Origin: Sphingomonas edaphi
GTDB taxonomy: Bacteria; Pseudomonadota; Alphaproteobacteria; Sphingomonadales; Sphingomonadaceae
DNA length: 64,000 nt
NCBI RefSeq assembly: GCF_003583725.1
Contig: NZ_QXTF01000001.1
Coordinates: 992,001 to 1,056,000, forward strand
Direction: 5' to 3'
Under the pieces are notes generated by a model. That model ran no database searches. It worked only from the letters and a program-made list of their open reading frames with translations, and was not told the DNA's origin. The position numbers were made by a program, and so were the translations under genes. This document shows positions 41,889 through 51,814 of the stretch, piece after piece (position 1 is the first letter of the stretch; each line of letters starts with the position of its first letter).

Positions 41889-42814
41889 AGCTTTTCCGTC
41901 AGTTCCGGGACGATCTTGAACAGGTCGCCAACCAGGCCAACGTCCGCGACCTGGAAGATCGGGGCTTCTTCATCCTTGTTGATGGCGACGATGGTCTTCG
42001 AATCTTTCATCCCCGCAAGGTGCTGGATCGCGCCAGAAATTCCGATTGCGATATAGACTTCGGGGGCAACGATCTTACCCGTCTGGCCAACTTGGTAATC
42101 GTTGGGCGCATAGCCCGCGTCGACCGCCGCGCGTGACGCGCCGACCGCCGCGCCGAGCTTGTCGGCCAGCGGATCAAGCAGGCCGTGAAACTGGTCGTTC
42201 GATCCAAAGGCACGGCCGCCGGAGACAATGATCTTGGCGCTGGTCAGTTCGGGGCGCTCAGACTTGGAGAGCTCGGCACCGACGAAGCTGGACTTGCCAG
42301 ACGCGCTACCAGCTTCGACCGCTTCGACCGTGCCGCTGCCCCCTTCGGCCGAGGCCTTTTCGAACGCCGTCCCGCGCACGGTGATGACCTTCTTCGCATC
42401 CTTTGATTTTACCGTCGCGATTGCGTTGCCGGCGTAAATTGGGCGGGTGAACGTGTCGGCGTCCTCGACGGACAGGATGTCGCTAATCTGCATGACGTCG
42501 AGCATTGCGGCGATGCGCGGTGCAATGTTCTTACCCGTCGTCGTTGCAGGAGCGAGGAACGCGTCGTAATTGGCCATCAGGCCCGCCGCGACGGGCGCGA
42601 CATCTTCGGCCAGCTGATGCTGCAAATGAGCGGCGTTGGCAGCATGGACAGTGCCGGCGCCAGCTATCTTTGCCGCCGCCTGCGCAACTGCATCGATGCC
42701 GGTTCCGACGACCAGGAGATTGACGTCCCCGAGTTGCGAAGCCGCGGTCACGGCAGCGAGCGTTGCGTCCTTGATCTGGCCGCCTTCATGTTCGACGAGG
42801 ACAAGCGTCTTCAT
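41885..42814 (-). CDS. etfA: Electron transfer flavoprotein subunit alpha
   Basis: 309 residues. With EtfB it carries electrons from acyl-CoA and related dehydrogenases to ETF-ubiquinone oxidoreductase. The FAD site is in the C-terminal half: S-G-G-R-A-F-G near 200, [11 protein letters not shown] near 230, Q-V-G-Q-T-G-K-I-V and [13 protein letters not shown]. The start overlaps the etfB stop by 4 bp. Confidence 0.95.
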   Translation of the reverse strand: MKTLVLVEHEGGQIKDATLAAVTAASQLGDVNLLVVGTGIDAVAQAAAKIAGAGTVHAANAAHLQHQLAEDVAPVAAGLMANYDAFLAPATTTGKNIAPRIAAMLDVMQISDILSVEDADTFTRPIYAGNAIATVKSKDAKKVITVRGTAFEKASAEGGSGTVEAVEAGSASGKSSFVGAELSKSERPELTSAKIIVSGGRAFGSNDQFHGLLDPLADKLGAAVGASRAAVDAGYAPNDYQVGQTGKIVAPEVYIAIGISGAIQHLAGMKDSKTIVAINKDEEAPIFQVADVGLVGDLFKIVPELTEKL

Positions 42815-43560
42815 TTCGCGACTCCCAGGCTCTTCAGCTTTGCGACCAGCTCATCAACCGAGCCGACCTTGACGCCCGCCTGCCGCTTCGGCGGCTCCAC
42901 CACCTTCAGCGTTTCAAGGCGCGGTGCGACATCGACGCCGTAATCGCCCGGCGACTTGGTCACGAGTGGCTTTGACTTCGCTTTCATGATGTTCGGCAGC
43001 GACGCGTAACGCGGCTCGTTGAGACGCAGATCAGTGGTGACGATCGCTGGCGTCTCCAGCTTCACGGTTTCCAGACCGCCGTCGATTTCACGCGTGACGC
43101 TGACGTCGGAACCCGCGACGTCGACCTTCGACGCGAAGGTGCCCTGCGGCCAGCCCAGCAGCGCGGCCAGCATCTGGCCCGTCTGATTGCTGTCGTCGTC
43201 GATCGCCTGCTTGCCGAGGATCACCAGGCCCGGCTGTTCTTCCTCCGCGACGCCCTTCAGGATCTTCGCTACCGCCAACGGCTCAACTTCTTCCTCCGTT
43301 TGCACCAGCACGGCGCGGTCAGCACCCATTGCCAATGCGGTGCGCAACGTTTCCTGAGCCTTGGCCGGGCCGATCGACACGACCACGATCTCGGTCGCCG
43401 CGCCCTTTTCCTTCAGCCGGATGGCTTCTTCGACCGCAATCTCGTCGAACGGGTTCATGCTCATCTTGACGTTCGCGAGGTCAACACCGCTGCCGTCCAT
43501 CTTGACGCGCGGCTTGACGTTGTAATCGATCACCCGTTTGACGGCGACGAGAAGCTTCAT
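42811..43560 (-). CDS. etfB: Electron transfer flavoprotein subunit beta
   Basis: 249 residues. It begins [13 protein letters not shown], with [11 protein letters not shown] near residue 38, G-A-D-R-A-V-L near 80 and [11 protein letters not shown] near 120 for AMP binding. It pairs with EtfA. It starts 19 bp after sucC on the same strand. Confidence 0.95.
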   Translation of the reverse strand: MKLLVAVKRVIDYNVKPRVKMDGSGVDLANVKMSMNPFDEIAVEEAIRLKEKGAATEIVVVSIGPAKAQETLRTALAMGADRAVLVQTEEEVEPLAVAKILKGVAEEEQPGLVILGKQAIDDDSNQTGQMLAALLGWPQGTFASKVDVAGSDVSVTREIDGGLETVKLETPAIVTTDLRLNEPRYASLPNIMKAKSKPLVTKSPGDYGVDVAPRLETLKVVEPPKRQAGVKVGSVDELVAKLKSLGVAK

Positions 43561-43579
43561 CTTGCTCTCCTGAAGAATC

Positions 43580-44779
43580 TTAGGCGGCGACCTTGACCTG
43601 CGCGACGATCTTGCGAGCAGCATCGCCCAGATCGTTGGCGGCGACGATCGGCAAACCGCTGTTGGCCAGGATCTCCTTGCCTTGGCTCACGTTCGTACCT
43701 TCGAGGCGAACGACCAGCGGTACGTCAAGGTCAACTTCGCGAGCGGCCGCGACGATGCCTTCGGCAATCGTGTCGCAACGCATGATCCCGCCAAAGATGT
43801 TGACGAGGATGCCCTTCACCGCCGGATCGCTGAGGATGATTTTGAACGCCGCCGTCACCTTCTCCTTCGAGGCGCCGCCGCCGACATCGAGGAAGTTGGC
43901 CGGGAACGCGCCGTTCAGCTTGATGATGTCCATCGTCGCCATGGCAAGGCCGGCGCCGTTAACCATGCAGCCGATGTCGCCATCCAGCTTGATGTAGGCG
44001 AGGTCGTACTTCGACGCCTCGATCTCCATTGGGTCTTCTTCGGTAAGGTCACGCAGCTCGGCGAGGTCCTTGTGACGGAACATGGCGTTGCTGTCGAAAC
44101 CGACCTTTGCGTCGAGAACCATCAACTTATTGTCTTCGGTGATTGCAAGCGGGTTGATCTCGATCTGCGAGGCGTCGGTGCCGAGAAATGCGTCGTACAG
44201 CTTTGCAGTCACGTTGGCGGCTTGCTTTGCAAGATCGCCGGACAGGCCCAGCGCAGCTGCAACCGCGCGACCATGGTGCGGCATCAGGCCCGTCGCCGGA
44301 TCAACCGTAATTGTGTGGATCTTTTCCGGCGCGTCATGTGCGACCTGTTCAATATCCATGCCGCCTTCCGTCGAAGCGACGATCGCGACACGGCCGGTAG
44401 CTCGGTCAACCAACAGCGCCAAGTAGAATTCCTTGGCGATGTCGACGCCGTCGGTGATGTACAGACGCTGGACCTGCTTGCCTTCGGCGCCGGTCTGGAT
44501 GGTTACCAGCGTCTTGCCCAGCATTTCCTCGGCATTCGCGCGAACTTCGTCCACCGACTTGGCGAGGCGAACGCCGCCCTTCGCGTCCGGGCCAAGCTCC
44601 TTGAACTTGCCCTTGCCGCGACCACCCGCATGAATCTGCGCCTTGACTACCCACAGAGGCCCGGGAAGCTGCTTTGCCGCTTCGACGGCCTCGTCGACGC
44701 TCATCGCCGCATGACCGGCGGGAACCGGCACGCCGAACTTCGCCAGCAATTCCTTCGCCTGATATTCGTGGATGTTCAT
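43580..44779 (-). CDS. sucC: Succinyl-CoA synthetase beta subunit (ADP-forming)
   Basis: 399 residues. The ATP-grasp subunit of the TCA-cycle enzyme: [12 protein letters not shown] at the start, [10 protein letters not shown] near 46, M-V-N-G-A-G-L-A-M near 263 and [10 protein letters not shown] near 325. Unusually, the next genes are etfB and etfA rather than sucD, which is not in the window. Confidence 0.96.
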   Translation of the reverse strand: MNIHEYQAKELLAKFGVPVPAGHAAMSVDEAVEAAKQLPGPLWVVKAQIHAGGRGKGKFKELGPDAKGGVRLAKSVDEVRANAEEMLGKTLVTIQTGAEGKQVQRLYITDGVDIAKEFYLALLVDRATGRVAIVASTEGGMDIEQVAHDAPEKIHTITVDPATGLMPHHGRAVAAALGLSGDLAKQAANVTAKLYDAFLGTDASQIEINPLAITEDNKLMVLDAKVGFDSNAMFRHKDLAELRDLTEEDPMEIEASKYDLAYIKLDGDIGCMVNGAGLAMATMDIIKLNGAFPANFLDVGGGASKEKVTAAFKIILSDPAVKGILVNIFGGIMRCDTIAEGIVAAAREVDLDVPLVVRLEGTNVSQGKEILANSGLPIVAANDLGDAARKIVAQVKVAA

Positions 44780-44829
44780 GTTGCTTTTTCCGGAAAAAAT
44801 GACGGGGTCAGATTGCCGCGCCCTTAAGC

Positions 44830-45942
44830 ATGACTCGGCGGCAAAGCCAAGTTAGAGAACGTGTCGTGAACGATACGCCACCGCGCAAGATCATCCATGT
44901 CGACATGGACGCTTTCTATGCGTCGGTCGAGCAGCGGGACAATCCAGAGCTTCGGGGCAGGCCTGTCGCGGTGGGCGGCGGACATCGTGGCGTGGTCGCG
45001 GCAGCAAGCTATGAGGCCCGCTCCTTCGGCGTTCGTTCGGCCATGCCGTCGGTCACGGCCAGACGCCGCTGCCCCGGCCTGATATTCGTTAAGCCGCGGT
45101 TCGACGTATATCGCGCCGTGTCGCACCAAATCCGCGCCATTTTCGCGGACTATACCGACCTGATCGAGCCATTGAGCTTGGACGAGGCCTACCTCGACGT
45201 CAGCGAAGACCGGCGCGGCTTAGGAACGGCAAGGTTGATCGCCGAGGAAATCAGGGCGCGGATCAAGGCGGAAACGGGCCTAACCGCATCCGCAGGCGTG
45301 AGCTACTGCAAATTCATCGCCAAGCTGGCGAGCGACCAGAATAAGCCTGACGGACTATGCGTCGTTCCGCCGCACCGGGGCGCCGTCTTCGTCGCCACGC
45401 TTCCAGTAAAGCGGTTCCACGGCGTGGGGCCGGTAACGGCGGCGAAGATGGAGCGGCTGGGAATCCTAACCGGTGCGGATCTCGCGGCTTGGCCACTCGA
45501 ACAGCTGGAAGCGCATTTCGGCTCCTCAGGCCGCTGGTACTGGCGCATCGCGCGGGGCATCGACGAGCGAGAAGTGAAGTCTGATCGCCCCTATAAGTCC
45601 GTCAGCGCCGAACGGACCTTTGACGTGGACTTTACGGCAGAAGAAGATTTGCGGCGCGAAGTGTCGCGCGTGGCCGGTTATGCCTGGCAACGGATCGAGC
45701 GCGCCCAAGTGCGCGGGCGAACGGTGACGTTAAAGGTGAAATATGCCGATTTCACGCTGATCACCCGATCGAAGAGCTTTGCGTCCACGGTGCCGGATTT
45801 CGATGCATTCGAGGCCGCAGGGCAATCGCTGCTTGGCCAGATTCTGCCCGTTCCCAAGGGAATCAGATTGTTAGGCTTGGGGCTCCATTCGCTGATCGAG
45901 GAGGACGACTCCGCGCCGCGGCAACTGGGACTCGCGATTTAG
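44830..45942 (+). CDS. dinB: DNA polymerase IV (Y family)
   Basis: 370 residues. A translesion polymerase: [12 protein letters not shown] near residue 23 gives the first catalytic Asp, and S-L-D-E-A-Y-L-D-V near 117 the second acidic pair. [13 protein letters not shown] is the Y-family motif. The little-finger domain follows residue 250. It lacks an obvious C-terminal beta-clamp motif, though Q-L-G-L at the end could serve. The start may be ATG 44830 or GTG 44866; neither has a strong ribosome-binding site. Confidence 0.92.
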   Translation: MTRRQSQVRERVVNDTPPRKIIHVDMDAFYASVEQRDNPELRGRPVAVGGGHRGVVAAASYEARSFGVRSAMPSVTARRRCPGLIFVKPRFDVYRAVSHQIRAIFADYTDLIEPLSLDEAYLDVSEDRRGLGTARLIAEEIRARIKAETGLTASAGVSYCKFIAKLASDQNKPDGLCVVPPHRGAVFVATLPVKRFHGVGPVTAAKMERLGILTGADLAAWPLEQLEAHFGSSGRWYWRIARGIDEREVKSDRPYKSVSAERTFDVDFTAEEDLRREVSRVAGYAWQRIERAQVRGRTVTLKVKYADFTLITRSKSFASTVPDFDAFEAAGQSLLGQILPVPKGIRLLGLGLHSLIEEDDSAPRQLGLAI

Positions 45943-45956
45943 AGATTTTTCTGTTA

Positions 45957-45962
45957 TATAAT
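45957..45962 (+). promoter_or_regulatory. Perfect -10 hexamer upstream of carD
   Basis: TATAAT lies 157 bp before the carD start, right after dinB. No good -35 box sits at 16-18 bp upstream. The rest of the 171-bp gap holds a GC-rich imperfect hairpin near 45972-45994. Confidence 0.35.
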
Positions 45963-46113
45963 GGTCATTCGGCCGTCGCCTCCTGCGGCGGTCGTTCCAT
46001 ACAGGATCAAAATCCACGAAGGCCATGGCCGGGACCGGGGGGTCGCTATTGGGGGGCGATACGGTGCGCAAACGGCTGTGACTGCGATGTGGACATTTGA
46101 GAAAGGTGACGGA

Positions 46114-46653
46114 ATGGCTGCAAAGGCCCTTAGCTTCGATGTTGGCGATTATGTGGTGTACCCCAAGCATGGCGTTGGCCGGGTGGTCGAACTGCAAAGC
46201 ACCGAAATCGCCGGAACCAGTCTCGATCTTTACGTGCTGCGCTTCGAAAAGGAAAAAATGACGCTTCGCGTTCCCGTCGCGAAGGCGGACTCGGTCGGCA
46301 TGCGCAAGCTGTCGAGCGACAAGACGATGAAAGACGCGCTGGAAACGCTGACGGGCAAGCCGAAGGTCAAACGCACCATGTGGTCGCGCCGTGCGCAGGA
46401 ATATGAAGCGAAAATCAACTCAGGCGACCTGACGTCGATTGCCGAAGTGACCCGCGACCTGTTCCGTGCCGACGACCAGCCGGAACAAAGCTATTCGGAA
46501 CGGCAGATTTTCGAAGCCGCCTCGTCGCGCCTGGCACGTGAGTTGGGTGCCATGGAACAGACCGATGAAAAGGCAGCGCTGGCCAAGATTCTGGAAATCT
46601 TGAACAAGGCCGCCGCGATCCATAACAAGGCGAAGGAAGCCGCGAACGCGTAG
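46114..46653 (+). CDS. carD: CarD family transcriptional regulator
   Basis: 179 residues. The N-terminal RNA-polymerase interaction domain has F-D-V-G-D-Y-V-V-Y-P-K-H-G-V-G and the DNA-binding part includes W-S-R-R-A-Q-E-Y-E-A-K-I-N-S-G-D. CarD binds RNA polymerase beta and stabilises open complexes at rRNA and other promoters. ATG 46114 (M-A-A-K-A-L-S-F) has AAGGTGA upstream; the frame extends 51 codons further but with poor family fit. Confidence 0.92.
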   Translation: MAAKALSFDVGDYVVYPKHGVGRVVELQSTEIAGTSLDLYVLRFEKEKMTLRVPVAKADSVGMRKLSSDKTMKDALETLTGKPKVKRTMWSRRAQEYEAKINSGDLTSIAEVTRDLFRADDQPEQSYSERQIFEAASSRLARELGAMEQTDEKAALAKILEILNKAAAIHNKAKEAANA

Positions 46654-46678
46654 CGGTCCAGCTTCGATGCCAATCGAT

Positions 46679-46706
46679 AAGGGCGCCCCTTGCGGGGCGC
46701 CCTTTT
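46679..46706 (+). terminator. carD intrinsic terminator
   Basis: An 11-bp stem (arms 46679-46689 and 46694-46704, 4-nt loop TTGC) runs into TTTTCTTTT. Confidence 0.87.
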
Positions 46707-46714
46707 CTTTTGCG

Positions 46715-46744
46715 TTGCACTCCGCATCTGCCTTGGTGTATTAT
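46715..46744 (+). promoter_or_regulatory. Candidate promoter of the GIN-domain genes
   Basis: TTGCAC at 46715-46720 and TATTAT at 46739-46744 are 18 bp apart, 26-30 bp before the first GIN-domain start codon and just after the carD terminator. Confidence 0.45.
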
Positions 46745-46772
46745 GTATGCAATACGCTAAAGGGAGGCCATG

Positions 46773-47498
46773 ATGCTCAAGAGTTTCACGACCGTTGCCG
46801 CCGCCGCTTTGCTGGCCGGAGCTTGCCATTTCTCTGCGGACGCCGAGGAGCGCGATCCAGGTCCGCAGGTGAGCCGCAATTATCAGGTCGGGGCGTTCGA
46901 GAAGATTGCCGTTGCCGGCCCCTATGAGGTTAACGTCGTCACCGGCGGCCAGCCTGGCGTCAGCGCGACCGGCGGGGAAAACCTGCTGTCCGAGACAGAC
47001 GTTGTCGTCGAGGACGGCACGCTTAAGATCATGCCGAAGAAGCGCAAGGGAATCCGCTGGAGCTGGACCAACAACGGAAAGGCCGTGTTTACGGTCAACG
47101 CAGCCATGCTCCGCAAGGCGGCCATCGCCGGGTCTGGCGGCATTAGCATCGACAAGATCGCCGGCGATTTTGAAGGTGATGTCGCAGGTTCCGGTGATCT
47201 TCGCCTTGCGTCCGTAGCTGGCGGTGCGGTGAAGCTGTCGATTGCCGGATCGGGCGATGTGACGGCGGCCGGGAAGGCGGATAGTGTCGATCTTTCGATC
47301 GCAGGATCGGGCGACATCAACGCCGGCGGTCTCGCCACGCGCGCCGCCGAAGTGTCGATCGCCGGCTCAGGCAGCGTAAGCGCCAACGCCAGCATGACCG
47401 CCGATGTCTCCATTATGGGATCCGGTGACGTGGACATCACAGGCGGCGCCAAGTGCAATGTGTCGAAGCACGGATCGGGGAACGTCCGCTGCGGCTAG
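46773..47498 (+). CDS. Head GIN domain-containing (DUF2807) lipoprotein
   Basis: 241 residues. The signal ends in L-A-G-A-C, a lipobox, so Cys18 is likely lipidated. The GIN domain (DUF2807) is a beta-helix-like repeat: A-G-S-G-G/D-x-x-x-x recurs seven times from about residue 115 to the end. Opening F-E-K-I-A-V-A-G-P-Y-E-V-N-V is typical. The role is probably in the envelope, function unknown. ATG 46773 has GGGAGG at 5-bp spacing; ATG 46770 is directly before it. Confidence 0.82.
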   Translation: MLKSFTTVAAAALLAGACHFSADAEERDPGPQVSRNYQVGAFEKIAVAGPYEVNVVTGGQPGVSATGGENLLSETDVVVEDGTLKIMPKKRKGIRWSWTNNGKAVFTVNAAMLRKAAIAGSGGISIDKIAGDFEGDVAGSGDLRLASVAGGAVKLSIAGSGDVTAAGKADSVDLSIAGSGDINAGGLATRAAEVSIAGSGSVSANASMTADVSIMGSGDVDITGGAKCNVSKHGSGNVRCG

Positions 47499-47549
47499 CG
47501 CTGCCAGCATTTTGACGCTTCGTTAACCATGTGAGGCGAGGATGGGAGC

Positions 47550-48257
47550 ATGATCGATCGTCTTCCTATCCTCGCCTTGCTTGCGATTGCTAGCCTTCCG
47601 GCCGGCGCCGCCGCGCCCGCGGTAAAGCGCAACTTCTCTGTGCCCAGCTTCGACCGGATTCGCATCGACGGTCCGTACCAAGTCGCGCTCCACACTGGCG
47701 TGTCGCCATATGCGAGAGCCAGCGGGGGCACACGAGCGCTCGACGGCCTGTCGGTGCGGGTCGAGGGCAGAACGTTGGTCGTCCGCGCAGGAAGCGGAAG
47801 CTGGGGCGGGTTTCCCGGCGAAGACCGGGGCGCGGTAACTATCGAAGTTGGCACGCCGTCTTTGGCCAATGCGTGGATCAATGGCGCTGGCGCGTTGCTC
47901 GTCGACAAGGTGCGCGGCCAGACATTCGATCTCGCTATCCAGGGCCCCGGAATGGCGCGGATCGATTCGATAGACATCGACACTATGAAAGTCGGGATCA
48001 CCGGCGCCGGAACGGCTCGCCTGGCAGGGCGCGTCGGCAAGCTGACCGCAACGGTCCGCGGAAGTTCCAATTTTGACGCCGACGGTCTTACCACTCGTGA
48101 TGCCGTAATCGGGGCGGAAGGGCCTTCGATCGTCCGGACCGCCGTGACTGGCACCGCGAAGGTCGATGCGCTCGGTCTCGCGGCCGTAACGCTGGCCGGC
48201 CAGCCGTCCTGCACCATCAACGCCAAGGGATCGGCCAGTGTTAGCGGCTGTAAGTAA
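47550..48257 (+). CDS. GIN domain-containing (DUF2807) secreted protein
   Basis: 235 residues with a signal peptide cleaved near A-G-A-A-A. It is a paralogue of the preceding gene: F-D-R-I-R-I-D-G-P-Y-Q-V-A-L matches its opening, and similar but more degenerate G-A/P-G repeats follow (I-N-G-A-G-A, I-Q-G-P-G-M, I-T-G-A-G-T). It has no lipobox. Both form a two-gene cluster 51 bp apart. The stop is 2 bp from the convergent glycosyltransferase stop. Confidence 0.78.
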   Translation: MIDRLPILALLAIASLPAGAAAPAVKRNFSVPSFDRIRIDGPYQVALHTGVSPYARASGGTRALDGLSVRVEGRTLVVRAGSGSWGGFPGEDRGAVTIEVGTPSLANAWINGAGALLVDKVRGQTFDLAIQGPGMARIDSIDIDTMKVGITGAGTARLAGRVGKLTATVRGSSNFDADGLTTRDAVIGAEGPSIVRTAVTGTAKVDALGLAAVTLAGQPSCTINAKGSASVSGCK

Positions 48258-48259
48258 AT

Positions 48260-49795
48260 TCAGTCCGGACTTCGCCAGATCCGAAGTGCTTCTGTCCCAT
48301 CAGGCGATATGACCGTCCCCGCAAGCCAATAGCCGGTGCTGGCCAACACCCTGTCCATCTCGCCGCCGCGGTAAGTAATCCAAAAAGCGTTTTCGTTCGG
48401 GCTCGTCCCACTATCGGAACTCAAAATGGCGAACCGGTCTGTTCGCGCGAGATAGACCAGGGGCCAGTAGATCCACCAATCCTCGGCGACGACAACGACC
48501 TTTCCCCGCGGCGCACTGCGCGCGACCAAGCGGAGAGCCTGCTCGTTCAGCGCGGGAAGTCCGATCCAGACGGCATCGGCGCGCCGCGAGTCGCCTCGAA
48601 CCAGCGGCTGCAGGATAGAGAAGGTGAAGCCCACGAGCCCCGCGATGCCGATGACGGCCAGAACCGTCTGCTCGATGGTACGGTGCCCCAGGCGCTGTAC
48701 CACGACAGCCGCCGAAAGCGCGGTCAGCGGCAGCAACGGTATCGCAAACCGCTCCAGCCCGGGCCGCATTGCCCATGATCCCGCCACCAGAAACAATAGG
48801 ATCACACTAGCGCACCAGCCTAGGCAAATCGCCGCGGCCAGCGGGTCGGGCCGACGAACCAGGGTAACCGCCGCGGCAATTGCGAATCCGACCAGACCAA
48901 ACGCAACGGCGGCATGAGAGATCGTCGACGCGGGTCCAAGGGCACGACCGGCGATGAAGATGGACGTAGTGTCTCCCGCCACCAATCGCAGGAACCCCGC
49001 CGCGAACGAAATCCACTGGGACGGGTCAACGAGCCTGGCGGCGATTTGGGCCGGCGCAATGTAGTTTGATGCTGACGGCGACAGCAGCGTGATCAGGACG
49101 ATAGCCACCGCAAGCAGCAACGCGAAACGCCCCAACTCCAGTGCCGCCGTCCGGCGTGGCGCAATGGCGAATACCGCGCCGCCGTAGACCAGGGCCAAGA
49201 AAGGCGCGACGAACACCGCTGCCGGATGATTGGCCATCGCCAACGCGAACAGCAACATTGCCAAGAGGCGGCGGCGGGCAAGCGCCGCATAGGTTGCGGC
49301 GAGAATGAACAGCGCCGCATGACTCGGATCCCAGCCTAGGCGCGCATAGGCGAGATTCGCGGGGAGGCAGGCCATAATGACGAGTGCCGCCATCCCGGCC
49401 GTCGGCCCGAAAAAGCGTCGTCCGATTGCATAAGCGAGCGCCATCGCTGCAAGAGATGATAGCAGCGCGGGGATTCTGAGCAGCAATGCCGATGGTGGAC
49501 CCACCGAGTGCAACAATATGGCTGATCCCAGTTGGAACAGGCCGGGCACGTTACCGGTGGGCGTCCGGAGCTCTCCGCCCGTCCCACTCGCCAGCCGCTG
49601 GGCCTGCACGCCATACCATGCTTCGTCACCGATCAGGCCGGGCAGTTCACCCAACCGATACAGCCGCAACGCGATGGAGGCCGCGATAAGCAGCCAAAGG
49701 GGCCAGAATGACCCGAGATCCGCAACGAGCGCCGCGCGGTTAAGCGCGGCTGAGCCGTCCGTCGCGCTGCTACTGGCTGGCCCGGAGTCTCGCAT
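48260..49795 (-). CDS. GT39-like integral membrane glycosyltransferase
   Basis: 511 residues with about 10-12 hydrophobic helices. The first periplasmic loop has G-D-E-A-W-Y-G near residue 57, the acidic motif of GT-C enzymes such as ArnT and protein mannosyltransferases. A-I-G-R-R-F-F-G, R-L-G-W-D-P-S-H and P-L-L-P-L-T-A-L are also seen. It should use a polyprenyl-phosphate sugar donor; the acceptor is unknown. ATG 49793-49795 was used; a TTG at 49816 would add seven residues. Confidence 0.78.
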   Translation of the reverse strand: MRDSGPASSSATDGSAALNRAALVADLGSFWPLWLLIAASIALRLYRLGELPGLIGDEAWYGVQAQRLASGTGGELRTPTGNVPGLFQLGSAILLHSVGPPSALLLRIPALLSSLAAMALAYAIGRRFFGPTAGMAALVIMACLPANLAYARLGWDPSHAALFILAATYAALARRRLLAMLLFALAMANHPAAVFVAPFLALVYGGAVFAIAPRRTAALELGRFALLLAVAIVLITLLSPSASNYIAPAQIAARLVDPSQWISFAAGFLRLVAGDTTSIFIAGRALGPASTISHAAVAFGLVGFAIAAAVTLVRRPDPLAAAICLGWCASVILLFLVAGSWAMRPGLERFAIPLLPLTALSAAVVVQRLGHRTIEQTVLAVIGIAGLVGFTFSILQPLVRGDSRRADAVWIGLPALNEQALRLVARSAPRGKVVVVAEDWWIYWPLVYLARTDRFAILSSDSGTSPNENAFWITYRGGEMDRVLASTGYWLAGTVISPDGTEALRIWRSPD

Positions 49796-49837
49796 CGCCG
49801 ACAACGTTAGCGGCAATGCCTGTCGGGGCGAAGCGCG

Positions 49838-50236
49838 TTAAACGAGCGCCAGTGCCGCCAACTTGCCATACAGGCGCGGCGGCAGTTCGCCGATGCCGCT
49901 GCCGTCGCCCTCACCGCGCGGCGCATCTTCGTCCTCGAGGTAGCGCCAGCCCTGATGCGCGCGTTTCGGCGTGGGAGCGACCGTCACAACATCCGCCGCA
50001 CAAACGATGTCGATGCGGCCATCGCTGCGGTCCTCGAAGCGCAGGATCTCCTGGCGGGCAACGATCCGGTGCTTGACGATCCAATGCAGCGATCCGCCAA
50101 CCAATTCGCTCATCCGCTTGGGTCGCATCCGCGTCGGCACACGCACCACTTCTCCTGACACGCGGCGCGCGATGCGGTTCTGCAGCGCCTCGACGCTGGC
50201 ACAGCCTACGGCAACCTTGGTGAGATGGAGCGGCAC
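49838..50236 (-). CDS. DUF1489 family protein
   Basis: 132 residues, covering the whole DUF1489 family: H-L-T-K-V-A-V-G-C at the start, T-R-M-R-P-K-R, G-G-S-L-H-W-I-V-K-H, R-Q-E-I-L, and the Q-G-W-R-Y-L segment. Its function is unknown. It starts with GTG (50234-50236) 38 bp after mgtE on the same strand, so both are probably one transcript. Confidence 0.85.
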   Translation of the reverse strand: MPLHLTKVAVGCASVEALQNRIARRVSGEVVRVPTRMRPKRMSELVGGSLHWIVKHRIVARQEILRFEDRSDGRIDIVCAADVVTVAPTPKRAHQGWRYLEDEDAPRGEGDGSGIGELPPRLYGKLAALALV

Positions 50237-50274
50237 CCCGCCCAGATAGGACGGGCCGCGGATGTATCAAAGGG

Positions 50275-51699
50275 CTAGCCGGCGAGGCCCGCCGCCGTCG
50301 CCAAGCCCAGAAAGACGAGGAAGCCCATTGAGTCGGTGACCATCGTCACGAACACCGACGAGGCAACGGCGGGATCCGTGCCGGCCTTTTCAAGTCCAAG
50401 CGGCACGAGCACGCCTGCGAGCCCGGCAATAACGATGTTCGTCAGCATCGCGGCGGCAATGACCGCGCCAAGTTGCGCTGAGCCGAGAACGATCGTGACG
50501 CCAACCCCGATCAGCAGGGCGATGGTCAGGCCGTTTAGCAACGCGACGCGAATTTCGCGCCAGACTGCCCGCCAGTGGTTGGAACCGGTCAGCTGGTTGG
50601 TCGCGATGGCGCGCACCGTCACGGCCAGCGTCTGCGTCCCCGCGTTACCACCCACCCCGGCAACGATAGGCATCAGCGCGGCGAGGATCGCCATGCGGGC
50701 AATCGAATCCTCGAAAAAGCGGATCACGGTTGCCGCGACCAGTGCCGTTACAAGGTTCGCCGCAAGCCAGCGGACACGCGACTTGTAAGTGTCGATCAGC
50801 GGTTCGTTGATGTCGCCTTCACCAGCACCCGAAAGCAGCAGTGCGTCTTCGCCAGCTTCTTCCTGAATGATGTGGACGATGTCGTCGACGGTGATCATGC
50901 CGACCAGCCGCCCGCTGGGATCAACGACGGCGGCTGAAATCAGCGCGTATTTCTGGAACTTCAGCGCGACTTCTTCCTGGTCGAGGTCGACCGGGATCAG
51001 CGTCTGCTTGCGGGCCATGATGTCGCTAACCTGCACTGTCCGCGGCGAGCGGAGGATCGCCGACAGCTTGCATGTCCCGACCGGATGATGATCCGGAGAC
51101 ACGACGAACACTTCCCAGAAATCGGTCGCCAGTTCGTCGCCCGACCGGAGATAGTCGATGACCTGCCCGACCTTCCAATGTTCCGGCACCGCGATCAGGT
51201 CGCGCTGCATCAGGCGGCCGGCGGATTCTTCCGGATAGGTCAGCGCTTCCTCGACCGCAGCGCGGTCGTCCGGCTCCATCGCGCGCAGAACGGCCAGCTG
51301 GTCGTCGGCCTCGAGGTCCTCGAGGATTGCGACCGCATCGTCGGTGTCGAGCTGGGCTGCGAGATCGGCGACCTGCTGCGGCTCCATCTCGTCGATCACG
51401 TCTTCGCGGACGTGCTCGTTAAGCTCGGCATAGACGTCCGCGTCGACCATCCCGGCCAGCGCCTCGATCAGGTCTGCGCGTTCGTCGGTCGGCGTAAGTT
51501 CGATCAGATCGGCGATGTCGGCGGGGTGGAGGCCCGCGACCAGCGCACGCGCAGCCTCGTCATCGCCGTCGGCAACGGCGTCCAGTACTTCGCGGACGAA
51601 GCTGGTGCGCAGCCGGTCTTCCTTGTCGTGAACCCGGTCTTCCGGAGGAGTACCGTTGGGCTCGACGGCAGGGGTGGCGATGATGTCGCTTTCGCTCAT
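50275..51699 (-). CDS. mgtE: Magnesium transporter MgtE
   Basis: 474 residues. An N-terminal acidic helical domain (about 40-150, with L-H-P-A-D-I-A-D-L-I and V-A-D-L-A-A-Q-L-D-T-D-D-A) is followed by a CBS pair (about 155-275) and five membrane helices with the Mg-selective M-P-I-V-A-G-V-G-G-N-A-G-T-Q-T. The cytoplasmic domains close the channel when Mg is high. No Mg riboswitch was recognised in the 115 bp upstream. Confidence 0.94.
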   Translation of the reverse strand: MSESDIIATPAVEPNGTPPEDRVHDKEDRLRTSFVREVLDAVADGDDEAARALVAGLHPADIADLIELTPTDERADLIEALAGMVDADVYAELNEHVREDVIDEMEPQQVADLAAQLDTDDAVAILEDLEADDQLAVLRAMEPDDRAAVEEALTYPEESAGRLMQRDLIAVPEHWKVGQVIDYLRSGDELATDFWEVFVVSPDHHPVGTCKLSAILRSPRTVQVSDIMARKQTLIPVDLDQEEVALKFQKYALISAAVVDPSGRLVGMITVDDIVHIIQEEAGEDALLLSGAGEGDINEPLIDTYKSRVRWLAANLVTALVAATVIRFFEDSIARMAILAALMPIVAGVGGNAGTQTLAVTVRAIATNQLTGSNHWRAVWREIRVALLNGLTIALLIGVGVTIVLGSAQLGAVIAAAMLTNIVIAGLAGVLVPLGLEKAGTDPAVASSVFVTMVTDSMGFLVFLGLATAAGLAG

Positions 51700-51814
51700 G
51701 CCATGTTCCCTCGCCCGAACTGCCGGTGCGCCTCCCTATGCCCCGAAGCGCACTGGCGCAAGCCGCGGCGGGCGCTTACATGGCGCGCACATTCCAGAAA
51801 ATGAGGACGCAATC

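Noticed and set aside
43682-44827. Long open frame of about 380 codons opposite sucC
   Set aside because: sucC is unmistakable on the minus strand; the antisense product has no family features and no ribosome-binding site.
47110-47490. Regular repeats that could suggest a repeat array
   Set aside because: They are in-frame codon repeats encoding the A-G-S-G-D units of the GIN-domain protein, not a CRISPR or non-coding array.
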